Assembly (NCBI GenBank): GCA_027854065.1
Contig: JAQGEF010000010.1
Location: forward strand, 1-64,000
DNA: 64,000 bases
Source: Polluticaenibacter yanchengensis
GTDB taxonomy: Bacteria; Bacteroidota; Bacteroidia; Chitinophagales; Chitinophagaceae
Direction of reading: 5' to 3'
Shown piece by piece: positions 48,487 through 58,043 of the stretch. The stretch's first letter is position 1. Every line of letters begins with the position of its first letter. The notes beneath the pieces are model-generated. The model worked only from the letters and a program-made list of their open reading frames with translations, was not told where the DNA came from and searched no databases. The position numbers and the translations under genes were made by a program.

Positions 48487-48519
48487 CGGTAAAGAGGAAC
48501 AAGACCTCTATTGGTAATA

Positions 48520-49920
48520 TTATTTAATCTCACCTACCATGTTGCCCGGAATGACCCATGCATCAAACTCTTCCGGTGTAACATAACCCAATTTTACAGC
48601 CATTTCTTTAAGGGTAGTACCTTCTTTATGAGCTGTCTGTGCTATTTCTGCTGCTTTGTAATAACCGATTTTCGTATTTAATGCGGTTACGAGCATTAAG
48701 CTGTTATCTACGTGTGCTTTAATGTTTTTTTCGATTGGTTCTATACCTACAGCACATTTATCGTTGAAGCTTACACAACCTTCACCAATTAAGCGGGCAC
48801 TGTGCAGGAAGTTGTATATCATCATTGGTTTGAAAACATTCAGCTCGAAATGGCCATTTGCACCACCAATGTTTATAGCCACGTCGTTACCCAAAACCTG
48901 GGCTACAATCATTGTTAATGCTTCACATTGTGTAGGATTAACTTTGCCCGGCATAATGCTGCTTCCCGGCTCATTATCAGGAATATGGATTTCTCCAATA
49001 CCGCTGCGTGGTCCTGAAGACAACATACGGATATCGTTGGCGATTTTCATTAAGCTGACAGCTACCGTTTTTAAGGCCCCGTGTGCTTCTACTATCGCAT
49101 CGTGTGCTGCCAGAGATTCAAATTTATTAGGAGCGGTTACAAAAGGTAAGCCTGTAAGGTCTGCAATGTGTTTAGCTACGTTTTCGCTGTAACCTTTTGG
49201 TGTATTAATTCCCGTACCTACGGCTGTACCGCCTAAAGCCAGTTCCGTTAAGTGCGGTAATGTATTTTTAATGGCTTTTAAGCCGTAGTTCAATTGCGCC
49301 ACATAGCCGCTGATCTCCTGACCTAAAGTTAATGGCGTTGCATCCATAAAATGGGTACGGCCAATTTTTACAATATGCATGAAAGCCTTGCTTTTGGCTT
49401 CTAATGTATCGCGTAATTTTTCTATACCCGGAATGGTGTTTTCTACCAGTACTTTATAAGCAGCAATATGCATTGCGGTTGGAAAAGTATCGTTACTGCT
49501 CTGGCTTTTATTAACATCATCATTCGGATGCAGGAATTTTTCTTTATCGGTTAATTGTCCGCCGTTTAAAACGTGACCGCGGTAAGCAACTACTTCATTG
49601 ATGTTCATGTTGCTTTGAGTGCCGCTACCGGTTTGCCAAACCACTAAAGGAAAGTAATCATCTAATTTATGCTCTAATATTTCGTCACAAACTTTTCCAA
49701 TGAGATCGGATTTTTCTTTTGGTAAAACGCCGGCTTCGAAGTTTGTAATAGCTGCTGCTTTTTTCAGGTAAGCGAATGCCTGTATAATTTCTTTAGGCAT
49801 TTTGTTAATGTCCTGTGCAATTTTAAAATTGTCTATACTACGTTGTGTCTGTGCACCATAATAAGCGGTTTCAGGTACTTTAACCTCGCCCATAGTGTCT
49901 TTTTCAATACGGAAACTCAT
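48520..49920 (-). CDS. fumC: class II fumarate hydratase
   Basis: A 466-residue cytosolic TCA-cycle enzyme that interconverts fumarate and malate. Class II signatures are [18 protein letters not shown] at the N-terminus, [34 protein letters not shown] and the catalytic loop [16 protein letters not shown] near residue 320. Length is standard. It is a single gene, with a TACATTTG element on its strand upstream at 49983-49990. Confidence 0.97.
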   Translation of the reverse strand: MSFRIEKDTMGEVKVPETAYYGAQTQRSIDNFKIAQDINKMPKEIIQAFAYLKKAAAITNFEAGVLPKEKSDLIGKVCDEILEHKLDDYFPLVVWQTGSGTQSNMNINEVVAYRGHVLNGGQLTDKEKFLHPNDDVNKSQSSNDTFPTAMHIAAYKVLVENTIPGIEKLRDTLEAKSKAFMHIVKIGRTHFMDATPLTLGQEISGYVAQLNYGLKAIKNTLPHLTELALGGTAVGTGINTPKGYSENVAKHIADLTGLPFVTAPNKFESLAAHDAIVEAHGALKTVAVSLMKIANDIRMLSSGPRSGIGEIHIPDNEPGSSIMPGKVNPTQCEALTMIVAQVLGNDVAINIGGANGHFELNVFKPMMIYNFLHSARLIGEGCVSFNDKCAVGIEPIEKNIKAHVDNSLMLVTALNTKIGYYKAAEIAQTAHKEGTTLKEMAVKLGYVTPEEFDAWVIPGNMVGEIK

Positions 49921-49982
49921 TGTTTACTGAATTTTATTGATTTTAGTATAACTGTTTTTACAAGCAAATTTTTTATGCTGCG

Positions 49983-49990
49983 CAAATGTA
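49983..49990 (-). promoter_or_regulatory. candidate -7 element for fumC
   Basis: On the minus strand TACATTTG matches TAnnTTTG exactly, about 63 bp upstream of the start codon. I did not find a TTG at standard spacing. Confidence 0.4.
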
Positions 49991-50082
49991 AGCTATAAAA
50001 ACGGGGAATGTTTAAGCAAATTGTAATTATTGTGTTTTACCGGCAGCGGCAGGTTTCATGTGTTTTAGGTATTTTTTTCTTT

Positions 50083-50208
50083 GGGGCTCCGGGCTTTTGT
50101 TCGCTATGCTACATGAGTTCCGGCAGCTCTGGGCTCACTTCGTTCGGTACTCCTGCGTCGTACCAGGCCCGGCGCGTCCGGCAGCCCTTCTGCATTGTAT
50201 CAATGCCT
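50083..50208 (+). repeat. dispersed intergenic element, copy 7
   Basis: GGGGCTCCGGGC at the left, GGGCTCACTTCGTTCGGTAC, CCTGCGTCGTACC and GTCCGGCAGCCCTTCTGCAT at the right. It is the most diverged full-length copy. The rest of 49921-50438 has no gene I can support. Confidence 0.7.
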
Positions 50209-50438
50209 CATCTTTTATGCCAATGTAGGAATTGACTTATATCGGAGATTTTAAAACGGGTTCATCCTGGGGAGGATTTGGGGCAACAATATTTGTCCGG
50301 CCGGTATATAAAGTCGGTGGGGATGGATTAGAAAAGGTCACCGGCAACATAAAGCAACTTATAATATTAATATGCTACCGGTGAACTGGTTATATTGGAC
50401 CGGCAGCAGGGGGGACCGGTTTTAAAAGATTACAGGAA

Positions 50439-50990
50439 TTATTTTAATAAAGCAGTAATTTCATTTTGGATATCTATGCCTTTATTGTTATTGTACCAGT
50501 TCTGAAGCTGTACTTTTTGCGTTTCAAAATCGGCTTGTTCACTTTTTAACTTCAGGAATAAATCCTGTGCGTCTTTTGGACGAGGTCCCCAAACCGCCAG
50601 GTCATTGTGATTTTCATCCCGGATGATAAGGATTGGGATGGCTTTACCACCATTTGTCAGGTATTGATTAATCCTGTAGGGTTCGGCATCTCTTAATTCA
50701 ATGCTTAAATTGATGTTGGGATTGATAGTCGCCAGTAAATGGATGAAGGGTACAATATGTGAAGCATCGCCACACCATGGCTCGGTAATTAATATCCATG
50801 TTTGTGGTGTTTTAATGTTTTTAATAATTTCCTGGTTTTCAGGAGTAATGATGCCTGTTTTAAGCCAGCGGCTGGTACGGCTGGCATTAAGTTTGGCATA
50901 ATTGAAATAATCCGGGTTATTATAAGGGGGGTCTGTTGGTGTGGAATTAACTATTTGCTGATGTAATTGATTGTACTCGTCAAAGTTCAT
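50439..50990 (-). CDS. thioredoxin-like protein with a single active-site cysteine
   Basis: A 183-residue cytoplasmic protein with a thioredoxin-like fold segment: TWILITEPWCGDASHIVPFI, then INLSIELRDAEP and GKAIPILIIRD with the cis-Pro. The family (PF14595-like thioredoxins) normally has a WCGD motif; here only one Cys is present at the active site, where classical thioredoxins have CxxC. It may act as a thiol-binding protein rather than a disulfide reductase. Start at the ATG 50988-50990. Confidence 0.82.
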   Translation of the reverse strand: MNFDEYNQLHQQIVNSTPTDPPYNNPDYFNYAKLNASRTSRWLKTGIITPENQEIIKNIKTPQTWILITEPWCGDASHIVPFIHLLATINPNINLSIELRDAEPYRINQYLTNGGKAIPILIIRDENHNDLAVWGPRPKDAQDLFLKLKSEQADFETQKVQLQNWYNNNKGIDIQNEITALLK

Positions 50991-51320
50991 ATATTAAAGA
51001 TTTGCAGCAAAGTTCGTATAATATACGCAGTGGTTATTTAATGTTTTGTCAAAAATCGGCGTATTTAGGAAGTATTACAATTTTATTGATTGGTAAATGC
51101 AGAAAATACGGGGAAAGTAATTACCTTTGCAGCCATCATAAAATTTGATGGGATTGGTATAGGTGGCCTGTTAAGAAAGAAGGGTTATTGAACAAAGGAA
51201 TATTAAGCGCATGTTTTGGTAGATATAAATAAAATTTACCCAACGATCAGGAAAAAATAATAGATAAAACGTGTTTTAAGGGTTAATTGTTTATATAATT
51301 TCGATTTTTTTAATAAAAAC

Positions 51321-51352
51321 TTTGCCAGTTTAATTTTATTACACTACATTTG
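51321..51352 (+). promoter_or_regulatory. rpsJ promoter (Bacteroidota consensus)
   Basis: TTTG at 51321-51324 and a perfect TACATTTG at 51345-51352, 20 nt apart. TTTGCAGTCCCA, starting within the -7 box, is identical at the rpmB promoter. A further -7-like TACCTTTG lies at 51122-51129 without a well-spaced partner. The remainder of 50991-51380 holds no gene. Confidence 0.8.
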
Positions 51353-51380
51353 CAGTCCCAATTCAGAAGGGTATAGAATT

Positions 51381-51686
51381 ATGTCTCAAAGGATCCGTAT
51401 AAAATTGCAATCTTACGACCACAATTTGGTTGATAAGTCAGCTGAAAAGATAGTGAAAACAGTACGCGGTACTGGCGCAGTGGTAACAGGACCTATTCCT
51501 TTGCCAACTCACAAGAAAATATTCACAGTATTACGTTCACCGCACGTGAACAAGAAAGCTCGTGAGCAGTTCCAATTAAACACGCACAAGCGTTTGTTAG
51601 ATATTTACACAAGCAGCAGCCGTACAGTAGATGCTTTGAGTAAATTAGACTTACCAAGTGGTGTTGAAGTAGAAATTAAAGCCTAA
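51381..51686 (+). CDS. rpsJ: 30S ribosomal protein S10
   Basis: A 101-residue protein with the S10 signatures [43 protein letters not shown] and THKRLLDIY. It is a component of the small-subunit head and in other bacteria also a NusE antitermination factor. In many Bacteroidota rpsJ follows fusA; here no str-operon gene is upstream and a dedicated promoter precedes it. A 401-bp gap separates it from rplC. Confidence 0.98.
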   Translation: MSQRIRIKLQSYDHNLVDKSAEKIVKTVRGTGAVVTGPIPLPTHKKIFTVLRSPHVNKKAREQFQLNTHKRLLDIYTSSSRTVDALSKLDLPSGVEVEIKA

Positions 51687-51799
51687 CAGCTTAAATAACT
51701 TTTTGTTCAATTTTTGCAATTGAGCACAGTTCTTATAAAAATGATCATCTCTCAACTCTGCACAGGCAGAAGAAAAGAGCGCTGATTTTAACTAAGTAA

Positions 51800-52049
51800 A
51801 ATTCCTTAAGGTATAGCAATATACCATTAGGGTTCAAATATGAACAAGCCTTTCAGGGTTTGTTTACTATCGGTACTTCAGATTTGTGATATTAGGGATA
51901 GCCTAAAGTAACAAAAAGAAATGAAAAGGTCGGTAGCTAAACTGGGATTGAAGTAAAGAAGTTATTTTGTAAGAAACATATTCCCACAAAAGCGCATATA
52001 AGTGTGTATGTGCCGAACTGTGGATTTTTATTATGAAATAACTTTTTTT
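51800..52049 (+). promoter_or_regulatory. structured leader of rplC with terminator-like end
   Basis: Hairpins visible by eye: GGTATA-GCAA-TATACC (51810-51825); AACAAGCC with GGTTTGTT (51843-51864); AAGTTATTT (51959-51967) with AAATAACTT (52036-52044), the latter running into seven T. Inside this last stem lie CCACA/TGTGG (51984-51988/52019-52023) and GCGCATATA/TGTATGTGC (51992-52013). The layout suggests an attenuator controlling the rplC operon. The leader lies wholly between rpsJ and rplC. The regulator is unknown. Confidence 0.6.
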
Positions 52050-52087
52050 ATTGTCCTTTACTCTGGCGGGCACAAAATGATGTCTAA

Positions 52088-52705
52088 ATGAAAGGTATTA
52101 TTGGTAAAAAAATTGGGATGACTAGCGTATTTGACGCTGCAGGCAAACAAGTAGCTTGTACAATCGTAGAGGCTGGTCCTAACGTTGTTACCCAATTGAA
52201 AACCGTTGGAACTGACGGTTATGCAGCAACTCAGCTTGCATTCGGCGAAAAGAAAGAAAAAAACACAACTAAAGCCGAAAAAAATCATTTTGCGAAAGCT
52301 CAAACTTCTCCTAAGAGCTTTGTTAAGGAATTCCGCAATTTCTCATTAGAAAAAAATTTAGGTGAAACTGTAACTGTAGACATTTTTGCTGAAGGCGAAA
52401 AAGTTGATGTAGTAGGAACTACAAAAGGTAAAGGTTTCCAAGGTGTTGTAAAGCGTCACGGATTTTCCGGTGTGGGACAACAGAGCCATGGTCAACATGA
52501 CCGTCAACGTGCTCCGGGTTCTATCGGTAACTCTTCTGACGCTTCTCGTGTATTTAAAGGTATGCGTATGGCAGGCCGCATGGGTAACGACCGTGTGAAA
52601 TTGAAAGGACTAAAAGTTATTAAAGTGTTCCCTGATCAAAACTACATTTTAATTAGTGGTTCTGTACCGGGACACAACGGTTCAATCGTTTTAATTCAAA
52701 AGTAG
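52088..52705 (+). CDS. rplC: 50S ribosomal protein L3
   Basis: A 205-residue protein with [15 protein letters not shown], the conserved [39 protein letters not shown] and [10 protein letters not shown]3 is an early-assembly large-subunit protein near the peptidyl-transferase centre. It is the first gene after the 401-bp structured gap and probably the first of the long operon segment rplC-rpsQ. Confidence 0.98.
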   Translation: MKGIIGKKIGMTSVFDAAGKQVACTIVEAGPNVVTQLKTVGTDGYAATQLAFGEKKEKNTTKAEKNHFAKAQTSPKSFVKEFRNFSLEKNLGETVTVDIFAEGEKVDVVGTTKGKGFQGVVKRHGFSGVGQQSHGQHDRQRAPGSIGNSSDASRVFKGMRMAGRMGNDRVKLKGLKVIKVFPDQNYILISGSVPGHNGSIVLIQK

Positions 52706-52774
52706 AGTTTAGCTTAAAACTAATTGAATTTACAAAAAAAATTATTTCAGAGCTTACTCAAAAGTGAAAAGATT

Positions 52775-53407
52775 ATGACAATCGAAGTTTTAAACGCAGC
52801 AGGTGCAAAGACTGGAAGAACAGTAGAATTACCAGCAGATATTTTTGGTATCGAGCCAAATGAGCACGTGGTTTACCTGGCTGTTAAGCAATATTTAGCT
52901 GCACAACGCCAAGGCACTCATAAAGTAAAAACACGTGCTGAAGTACAAGGTGCAAGCCGCAAATTACACAAACAAAAAGGTACCGGTGGTAGCCGTAAAG
53001 GTAACATCCGTAACCCATTATACAAAGGTGGTGGTACCATCTTTGGTCCAAAACCGCATGGTTGGGATATCAAATTGAACCGTAAAGTTAAAGACCTTGC
53101 TAAAATGTCTGTACTTTCTGCAAAAGCAAAAGAAAACGCTATTGTAGTAGTTGAAGATTTAGATTTTAGCACTCCTAGCACAAAACAATTTGTTGGTGTT
53201 ATGAAAGGATTGGAAATTGCTGATAAAAAAGCATTATTCGTTTATCCTGAAATTAATGAGAATCTTTACTTAAGCTTAAGAAATATTCCAAATGCAGCTG
53301 GTAGCATATTAAGCGATATCAATACTTATGAAATTTTAAATGCAGACGTATTGGTATTAACAGAATCTACTGCAAAGGTATTTATTGAAGCAGATACTGA
53401 AGCTTAA
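52775..53407 (+). CDS. rplD: 50S ribosomal protein L4
   Basis: 210 residues from the ATG at 52775 (MTIEVLNAAGAKTG); the frame is open to a TTG at 52724 but those residues are not L4-like. Family blocks are TRAEVQGASRKLHKQKGTGG, RKGNIRNPLYKGGGTIFGP and the C-terminal NADVLVLTESTAK. In E. coli L4 represses its own operon; whether that holds here is not known. Confidence 0.97.
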   Translation: MTIEVLNAAGAKTGRTVELPADIFGIEPNEHVVYLAVKQYLAAQRQGTHKVKTRAEVQGASRKLHKQKGTGGSRKGNIRNPLYKGGGTIFGPKPHGWDIKLNRKVKDLAKMSVLSAKAKENAIVVVEDLDFSTPSTKQFVGVMKGLEIADKKALFVYPEINENLYLSLRNIPNAAGSILSDINTYEILNADVLVLTESTAKVFIEADTEA

Positions 53408-53445
53408 TAAGTAGCATTTTATAACCTTACAAATTAAGAGTGGTC

Positions 53446-53745
53446 ATGAAACTGACAGACGTTTTAATAAAACCGGTTTTAACTGAGAAAGTAAATAAGC
53501 AAATTGAAAAAAATCGTTCTTATACTTTCATCGTTGACCGTAAGAGCAACAAGCTTGAAATTAAAAAAGCAGTAGAACAATTTTATGGTGTTACTGTAAC
53601 AGATGTAAACACTATCATCGTTCCTGCAAAAACAAAATCCCGTAACACTAAAAGTGGTGTTATCGTAGGTCGTAAGCCTTCTAAGAAAAAAGCGATCGTA
53701 AAAGTAGCTGAAGGTGAAGAAATTAACCTATACGGCGAAATTTAA
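53446..53745 (+). CDS. rplW: 50S ribosomal protein L23
   Basis: 99 residues from the ATG at 53446 (MKLTDVLIKPVLTEKV); a GTG two codons upstream is less likely. Contains SYTFIVDRKSNKLEIKKAVEQFYGV, the family core. L23 lines the exit tunnel and is a docking site for SRP and trigger factor. It lies 38 bp after rplD and is followed by 92 bp with a small GGCG/CGCC hairpin. Confidence 0.97.
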   Translation: MKLTDVLIKPVLTEKVNKQIEKNRSYTFIVDRKSNKLEIKKAVEQFYGVTVTDVNTIIVPAKTKSRNTKSGVIVGRKPSKKKAIVKVAEGEEINLYGEI

Positions 53746-53837
53746 TACAGCTATTAATAATATTAGCAAAGAAAGGCGAAGAGTCAACGCCGCAAAGTTT
53801 GATTCACAATTAATTATATTTCATAGAGATTAATTAA

Positions 53838-54677
53838 ATGGCTTTAAGAAAATACAAACCGGTAACAGCCGGTACACGTTGGAGAATTGGAAATGCTTAT
53901 GCAGAAATTACTACCAACGTTCCAGAAAAGAGCTTAGTAGAGGCGAAACCAAAAACTGGTGGTAGAAACTTCCAGGGTCGTCGTGCGATGCGTTATATTG
54001 GTGGTGGTCACAAACAAAAGTACCGTATCATCGATTTCAAACGTAACAAAAGAGATGTTGAAGCTAAAGTTACAACTATCGAGTATGATCCGAACCGTTC
54101 AGCATTTATCGCATTAGTAGAATATGCTGATGGTGAAAAACGTTACATCATTGCTCCTCAGGGCATTCAGGTTGGTGCAACGATTATCGCAGGTGATGCT
54201 GTAGCACCGGAAGTAGGTAACGCTTTGCAATTAAAGAACATACCTTTAGGTACTAACATCCACAACTTAGAGGTTCAGCCTGGTAGTGGTGGTAAATTAG
54301 TACGTAGCGCAGGTAGCAGTGCTCAGTTAACCAACAAGGAAGAGAAATACGCAGTATTGAAAATGCCTTCTGGTGAATTGCGTAAGATCCTGATTAACTG
54401 TTACGCTACAGTAGGTGTAGTGAGCAATAGCGATCATAACTTACAAAGCAAGGGTAAAGCAGGCCGTAACGTATGGTTAGGTATTCGTCCTCGTGTACGT
54501 GGTGTGGCAATGAACCCTGTAGATCACCCGATGGGTGGTGGTGAAGGTCGCGCATCTGGTGGACATCCACGTAGCCGTACCGGTAAATACGCTAAAGGCG
54601 AAAAAACTCGTACAAAAGGCAAACCATCAGATAAATTGATCATTCAACGCAGAGATGGTAAAAAACTTGCTAAATAA
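53838..54677 (+). CDS. rplB: 50S ribosomal protein L2
   Basis: 279 residues, with [29 protein letters not shown] at the N-terminus and the conserved C-terminal segment [25 protein letters not shown]. The invariant His of the active-site loop is in the HPMGGGEG block. L2 is essential for subunit association and peptidyl transfer. Confidence 0.98.
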   Translation: MALRKYKPVTAGTRWRIGNAYAEITTNVPEKSLVEAKPKTGGRNFQGRRAMRYIGGGHKQKYRIIDFKRNKRDVEAKVTTIEYDPNRSAFIALVEYADGEKRYIIAPQGIQVGATIIAGDAVAPEVGNALQLKNIPLGTNIHNLEVQPGSGGKLVRSAGSSAQLTNKEEKYAVLKMPSGELRKILINCYATVGVVSNSDHNLQSKGKAGRNVWLGIRPRVRGVAMNPVDHPMGGGEGRASGGHPRSRTGKYAKGEKTRTKGKPSDKLIIQRRDGKKLAK

Positions 54678-54721
54678 TTGTTAACCGTTTTACAAGCAAT
54701 TGTAAAAACATAGATTAAAAC

Positions 54722-54994
54722 ATGGGTCGTTCAATTAAAAAAGGTCCTTACGTAGAAGCGAAACTTGAAAAGAAAGTTTTAGACATGACGGAAGGTAAAT
54801 CAAAGAAAGGTGTTATCAAAACCTGGAGCCGCAGAAGCACAATTACTCCTGATTTTGTAGGACAAACTTTCGCTGTTCATAACGGCAACAAATTTATCCC
54901 TGTTTATGTTACAGAATTTATGGTTGGTCACAAATTAGGTGAATTTGCTCCAACCAGAAACTTCAAAGGTCACGCAGGAACCGGTAAAAAATAA
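54722..54994 (+). CDS. rpsS: 30S ribosomal protein S19
   Basis: A 90-residue protein, [15 protein letters not shown], followed by [23 protein letters not shown] and [16 protein letters not shown]. It is standard in length and order and sits 44 bp after rplB. It contacts the A-site finger in the small-subunit head. Confidence 0.98.
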   Translation: MGRSIKKGPYVEAKLEKKVLDMTEGKSKKGVIKTWSRRSTITPDFVGQTFAVHNGNKFIPVYVTEFMVGHKLGEFAPTRNFKGHAGTGKK

Positions 54995-55074
54995 TAAATA
55001 AAAGTTTATAATGTTTTGAAGTGTTTATTAAACACAAACTTGGTAAGCAGTTCAAAACTTTCAACTACATACAA

Positions 55075-55410
55075 ATGGAAGCTGTAGCTAAATTAAAGAA
55101 TTATCCAACTTCTCCACGTAAAATGCGTTTATTGGCGGATTTAGTTCGTGGCATGCAAGTTGACAAGGCACTTGCTGTTCTTGAACATAATCCTAAGCAT
55201 CCGGCAGTACCTTTAGCTAAATTAGTTAAAAGTGCTATTTACAACTGGAAAGCTAAGAACGAAGGCGAAGATGAAAGTGCATTAGTTATCAAAACTGTTA
55301 TGGTTGATGGCGCAAGAGTTTTAAAACGTATGCGTCCGGCACCTCAGGGTCGTGGATACCGCGTTCGTAAACGCAGCAATCACGTAACAGTAATTGTTGA
55401 CACTAAATAA
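55075..55410 (+). CDS. rplV: 50S ribosomal protein L22
   Basis: 111 residues from the ATG at 55075 ([20 protein letters not shown]); the frame extends to a GTG at 55021 but that extension is not L22-like. The C-terminal [21 protein letters not shown] is the conserved tunnel-lining hairpin region. It lies 80 bp after rpsS. Confidence 0.97.
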   Translation: MEAVAKLKNYPTSPRKMRLLADLVRGMQVDKALAVLEHNPKHPAVPLAKLVKSAIYNWKAKNEGEDESALVIKTVMVDGARVLKRMRPAPQGRGYRVRKRSNHVTVIVDTK

Positions 55411-55472
55411 TAAATTGAAACGAATAGCCTTAAGGATTATTCAAATATTCAACTACTCAAATTTTTAGATAA

Positions 55473-56246
55473 ATGGGTCAAAAAGCAAATCCAATCGGTA
55501 ACAGGCTAGGTATTATCCGCGGTTGGGATAGCAACTGGTACGGTAACAAAAAAGATTATGCTGGTAAGTTGATTGAGGATAACAAAATCCGCAATTACCT
55601 GAATGCTCGTATAAACAAAGGCGGTATCGCTAAAATTGTTATTGAGCGTACACTTAATAAATTGATTGTTACTATTCATACATCTAAGCCAGGTATTATT
55701 ATTGGTAAAGGTGGTGGCGAAGTAGATCGCATTAAAGAAGAGCTTAAAAAGCTTACCGGTAAAGAAGATATCCAGATTAACATTTTGGAAATCCGTCGTC
55801 CGGAGATTGATGCGATGATTGTAGCTGATACAATTGCTCGTCAGATTGAAAACCGTATTAACTTCAAACGTGCTATTAAAATGGCTATTCAAAGCGCTAT
55901 GAGAATGGGTGCTGAGGGTATCAAAGTAAAAGCAAGTGGTCGTTTAGGTGGTGCAGAGATTGCACGTAGCGAAGAGATTAAAATGGGAAGAACTCCATTA
56001 CATACTTTCCGTATGGATATCGATTATGCTAACGTGTTTGCACAAACCGTATATGGTAAAATTGGTTTAAAAGTATGGATTTGTAAAGGTGAAGTTTTAA
56101 ACAAACGTGACCTTAATCCTAATGCTGTACATGGTGCCGGTGAGCGTGGTGGTAGCAATCATGGTGAAAACCGTGGTGGTGGCCGTAATAACAACAACGA
56201 TCGCAGAGGTGGTGGCCGTGGTGGCGACAGAAGAGGTAATAAATAA
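55473..56246 (+). CDS. rpsC: 30S ribosomal protein S3 with a Gly/Arg/Asn-rich C-terminal tail
   Basis: 257 residues. The N-terminal part [13 protein letters not shown], the KH domain with [14 protein letters not shown] and the C-terminal [23 protein letters not shown] are standard S3. After about residue 220 comes a low-complexity tail of G, R, N and D ([15 protein letters not shown]...), longer than in E. coli S3. This tail is probably disordered and RNA-binding. Confidence 0.97.
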   Translation: MGQKANPIGNRLGIIRGWDSNWYGNKKDYAGKLIEDNKIRNYLNARINKGGIAKIVIERTLNKLIVTIHTSKPGIIIGKGGGEVDRIKEELKKLTGKEDIQINILEIRRPEIDAMIVADTIARQIENRINFKRAIKMAIQSAMRMGAEGIKVKASGRLGGAEIARSEEIKMGRTPLHTFRMDIDYANVFAQTVYGKIGLKVWICKGEVLNKRDLNPNAVHGAGERGGSNHGENRGGGRNNNNDRRGGGRGGDRRGNK

Positions 56247-56330
56247 TCAAGTTCATTATCTTGGAAAAAAATTGGTGATGGATACTAATGAAGTCGCCGG
56301 TTAAATTTTTAATTTTCAAATATTTAATAA

Positions 56331-56750
56331 ATGTTACAGCCGAAAAGAAGCAAATTCCGTAAGCAACAAAAGGGAAGAATTCGTGAGGTAGCTAAACGCG
56401 GCAACACTATTTCTTTTGGAACTTTCGCTTTAAAAGCTATGGAGCCAGTCTGGTTGAACAATCGTCAGATTGAAAGTGCGCGTCAGGCTATGACACGTGC
56501 TATGAAAAGAGAAGGTAGTGTTTGGATTCGTGTATTCCCTGATAAGATCATTACACACAAACCTGCTGAAGTACGTATGGGTAAAGGTAAAGGTAACCCT
56601 GAATACTGGGCTGCAGTTGTTGAACCAGGTCGTATAATTTTTGAAGTAGATGGTGTTGATCCTGAAGTTGCAAAACATGCAATGGAGTTAGCTGCTCAAA
56701 AATTGCCTATTAAGACTAAATTTATCACTCGTCGTGATTTTGTAGCTTAA
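56331..56750 (+). CDS. rplP: 50S ribosomal protein L16
   Basis: A 139-residue protein with [17 protein letters not shown], the conserved [22 protein letters not shown] (split in family motifs) and [19 protein letters not shown]. It organises the A-site region of the large subunit. It lies 84 bp after rpsC. Confidence 0.97.
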   Translation: MLQPKRSKFRKQQKGRIREVAKRGNTISFGTFALKAMEPVWLNNRQIESARQAMTRAMKREGSVWIRVFPDKIITHKPAEVRMGKGKGNPEYWAAVVEPGRIIFEVDGVDPEVAKHAMELAAQKLPIKTKFITRRDFVA

Positions 56751-56829
56751 TATAACTTTCACGGAAATTGTGGTAATTTAATAGGTTAAATAGGAAGTTA
56801 TCACATTTTCATTCTACAAACTAAGTAAG

Positions 56830-57039
56830 ATGTCAAAGAAAATTGATTTCAACAAAAGCATTCAAGAGTTAACAGTTGACAACTTGAAAGCTAGGATTCA
56901 GGAAGATGAGTTGCGTTTAAAGAAATTATCTTTTGCGCATGTGATCACTCCTTTGGAAAATCCAATGAGCATCCGCGCTTTACGTAAAGATATAGCTCGT
57001 TTAAAAACTGAATTAAAGAAAAAAGAACTGGCTAAATAA
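56830..57039 (+). CDS. rpmC: 50S ribosomal protein L29
   Basis: A 69-residue helical protein, with SIQELTVDNLKARIQEDELRL and ALRKDIARLKTEL in the usual two-helix pattern. It lies near the exit tunnel. The 79-bp gap before it can form a 9-bp stem (ATAACTTTC with GGAAGTTAT, one G-U). Confidence 0.95.
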   Translation: MSKKIDFNKSIQELTVDNLKARIQEDELRLKKLSFAHVITPLENPMSIRALRKDIARLKTELKKKELAK

Positions 57040-57094
57040 GCTCAAAATTATCTGAAAAGATTTTTTTTGAACATAGTTCTAAAAAAACGCAACA

Positions 57095-57352
57095 ATGGAA
57101 GCAAGAAATCTTCGTAAAACTAGGATTGGTATTGTTAGCAGCAACAAAATGGAAAAAACTATTACAGTTGCTGTTGAGCGTAAGGTGAAACACCCAATCT
57201 ACGGTAAATTCGTAAAGAAAACAACTAAATTCCATGCTCATGACGAAAATAACGAATGCAGCATTGGTGATACAGTAAGAATCATGGAAACTCGTCCGTT
57301 AAGTAAATTAAAACGTTGGAGACTGGTTGAAGTGGTTGAGAAAGTAAAATAA
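57095..57352 (+). CDS. rpsQ: 30S ribosomal protein S17
   Basis: An 85-residue protein with [32 protein letters not shown] and the C-terminal [23 protein letters not shown]. It is the last gene of the classical S10 operon and is followed here by a 248-bp structured gap before rplN. Confidence 0.97.
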   Translation: MEARNLRKTRIGIVSSNKMEKTITVAVERKVKHPIYGKFVKKTTKFHAHDENNECSIGDTVRIMETRPLSKLKRWRLVEVVEKVK

Positions 57353-57366
57353 TTATTCTTTCTCTC

Positions 57367-57600
57367 AAGCATATTTTAGTTTTTGTAGAATATGCTTTAC
57401 TTTAAGTTTTTTACCGGCATGGAGGCTGAATAGCTTAAATGCGGTACAAGGGAGTGACACAACGATGTTTAATAGTAGTGCCACTGCCGGTTACATAAAA
57501 GAAAAATTTAAGAGTAGGGTATAGGGATTATGAAAATTGGATATGCCTCTGTTAATAACTTATAGGAACTGATGAAGTTCCTAAGCTAAAATCTAAAAAA
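57367..57600 (+). promoter_or_regulatory. structured junction between the S10 and spc operons
   Basis: AAGCATATT (57367-57375) pairs with AATATGCTT (57389-57397), with TTTTTT at 57407-57412. ACCGGCA near 57413 pairs with TGCCGGT near 57491, with an adjoining TGG/CCA pair, enclosing a ~70-nt domain. TAGGAAC...GTTCCTA forms a hairpin near 57563-57583. This could be a partial terminator plus a leader for rplN. No clear TAnnTTTG box is seen. Confidence 0.5.
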
Positions 57601-57969
57601 ATGATTCAGCAAGAAAGTAGATTAAACGTAGCGGATAACAGTGGTGCTAAAGAAGTATTATGTATCCGTGTATTAGGTAACAGCGGCCAAGATTATGCTA
57701 AAATCGGCGATAAGATTGTTGTTACCGTGAAAGATGCGATACCTGGCGGTGGTATTAAAAAGGGTACAGTAACTAAAGCTGTTATTGTACGTACTAAAAA
57801 CAAATTGCGTCGTAAAGATGGTTCTTACATTCGTTTTGATGACAATGCTGTGGTATTGTTAAATAACAACGAAGAGCCAAGAGGTACTCGTATTTTTGGA
57901 CCAGTAGCTCGTGAGCTTCGTGACAAAGGTCATATGAAGATTATTTCATTAGCGCCGGAAGTACTTTAA
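57601..57969 (+). CDS. rplN: 50S ribosomal protein L14
   Basis: A 122-residue protein, [24 protein letters not shown], with [18 protein letters not shown] and [16 protein letters not shown]. It forms an intersubunit bridge. It is the first gene of the classical spc operon and is preceded by a 248-bp structured gap. Confidence 0.98.
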   Translation: MIQQESRLNVADNSGAKEVLCIRVLGNSGQDYAKIGDKIVVTVKDAIPGGGIKKGTVTKAVIVRTKNKLRRKDGSYIRFDDNAVVLLNNNEEPRGTRIFGPVARELRDKGHMKIISLAPEVL

Positions 57970-58043
57970 TACTTTATCCTTTTTTAGAAAAGGACCGTAA
58001 CAAATTTTTAAAAAATTAAATTATCCCGCAAGGGAATTTAGGT

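Noticed and set aside
48722..49192. Plus-strand open frame of 156 codons opposite fumC
   Set aside because: It is the antisense of conserved fumarase sequence and has no recognisable protein features.
193..50208. Insertion sequences
   Set aside because: The repeated elements are at most about 190 bp, carry no open frame, and no transposase was found in the window.
51122..51129. Second rpsJ promoter
   Set aside because: TACCTTTG fits the -7 consensus, but the nearest TTG is 29 or more nt upstream, outside normal spacing.
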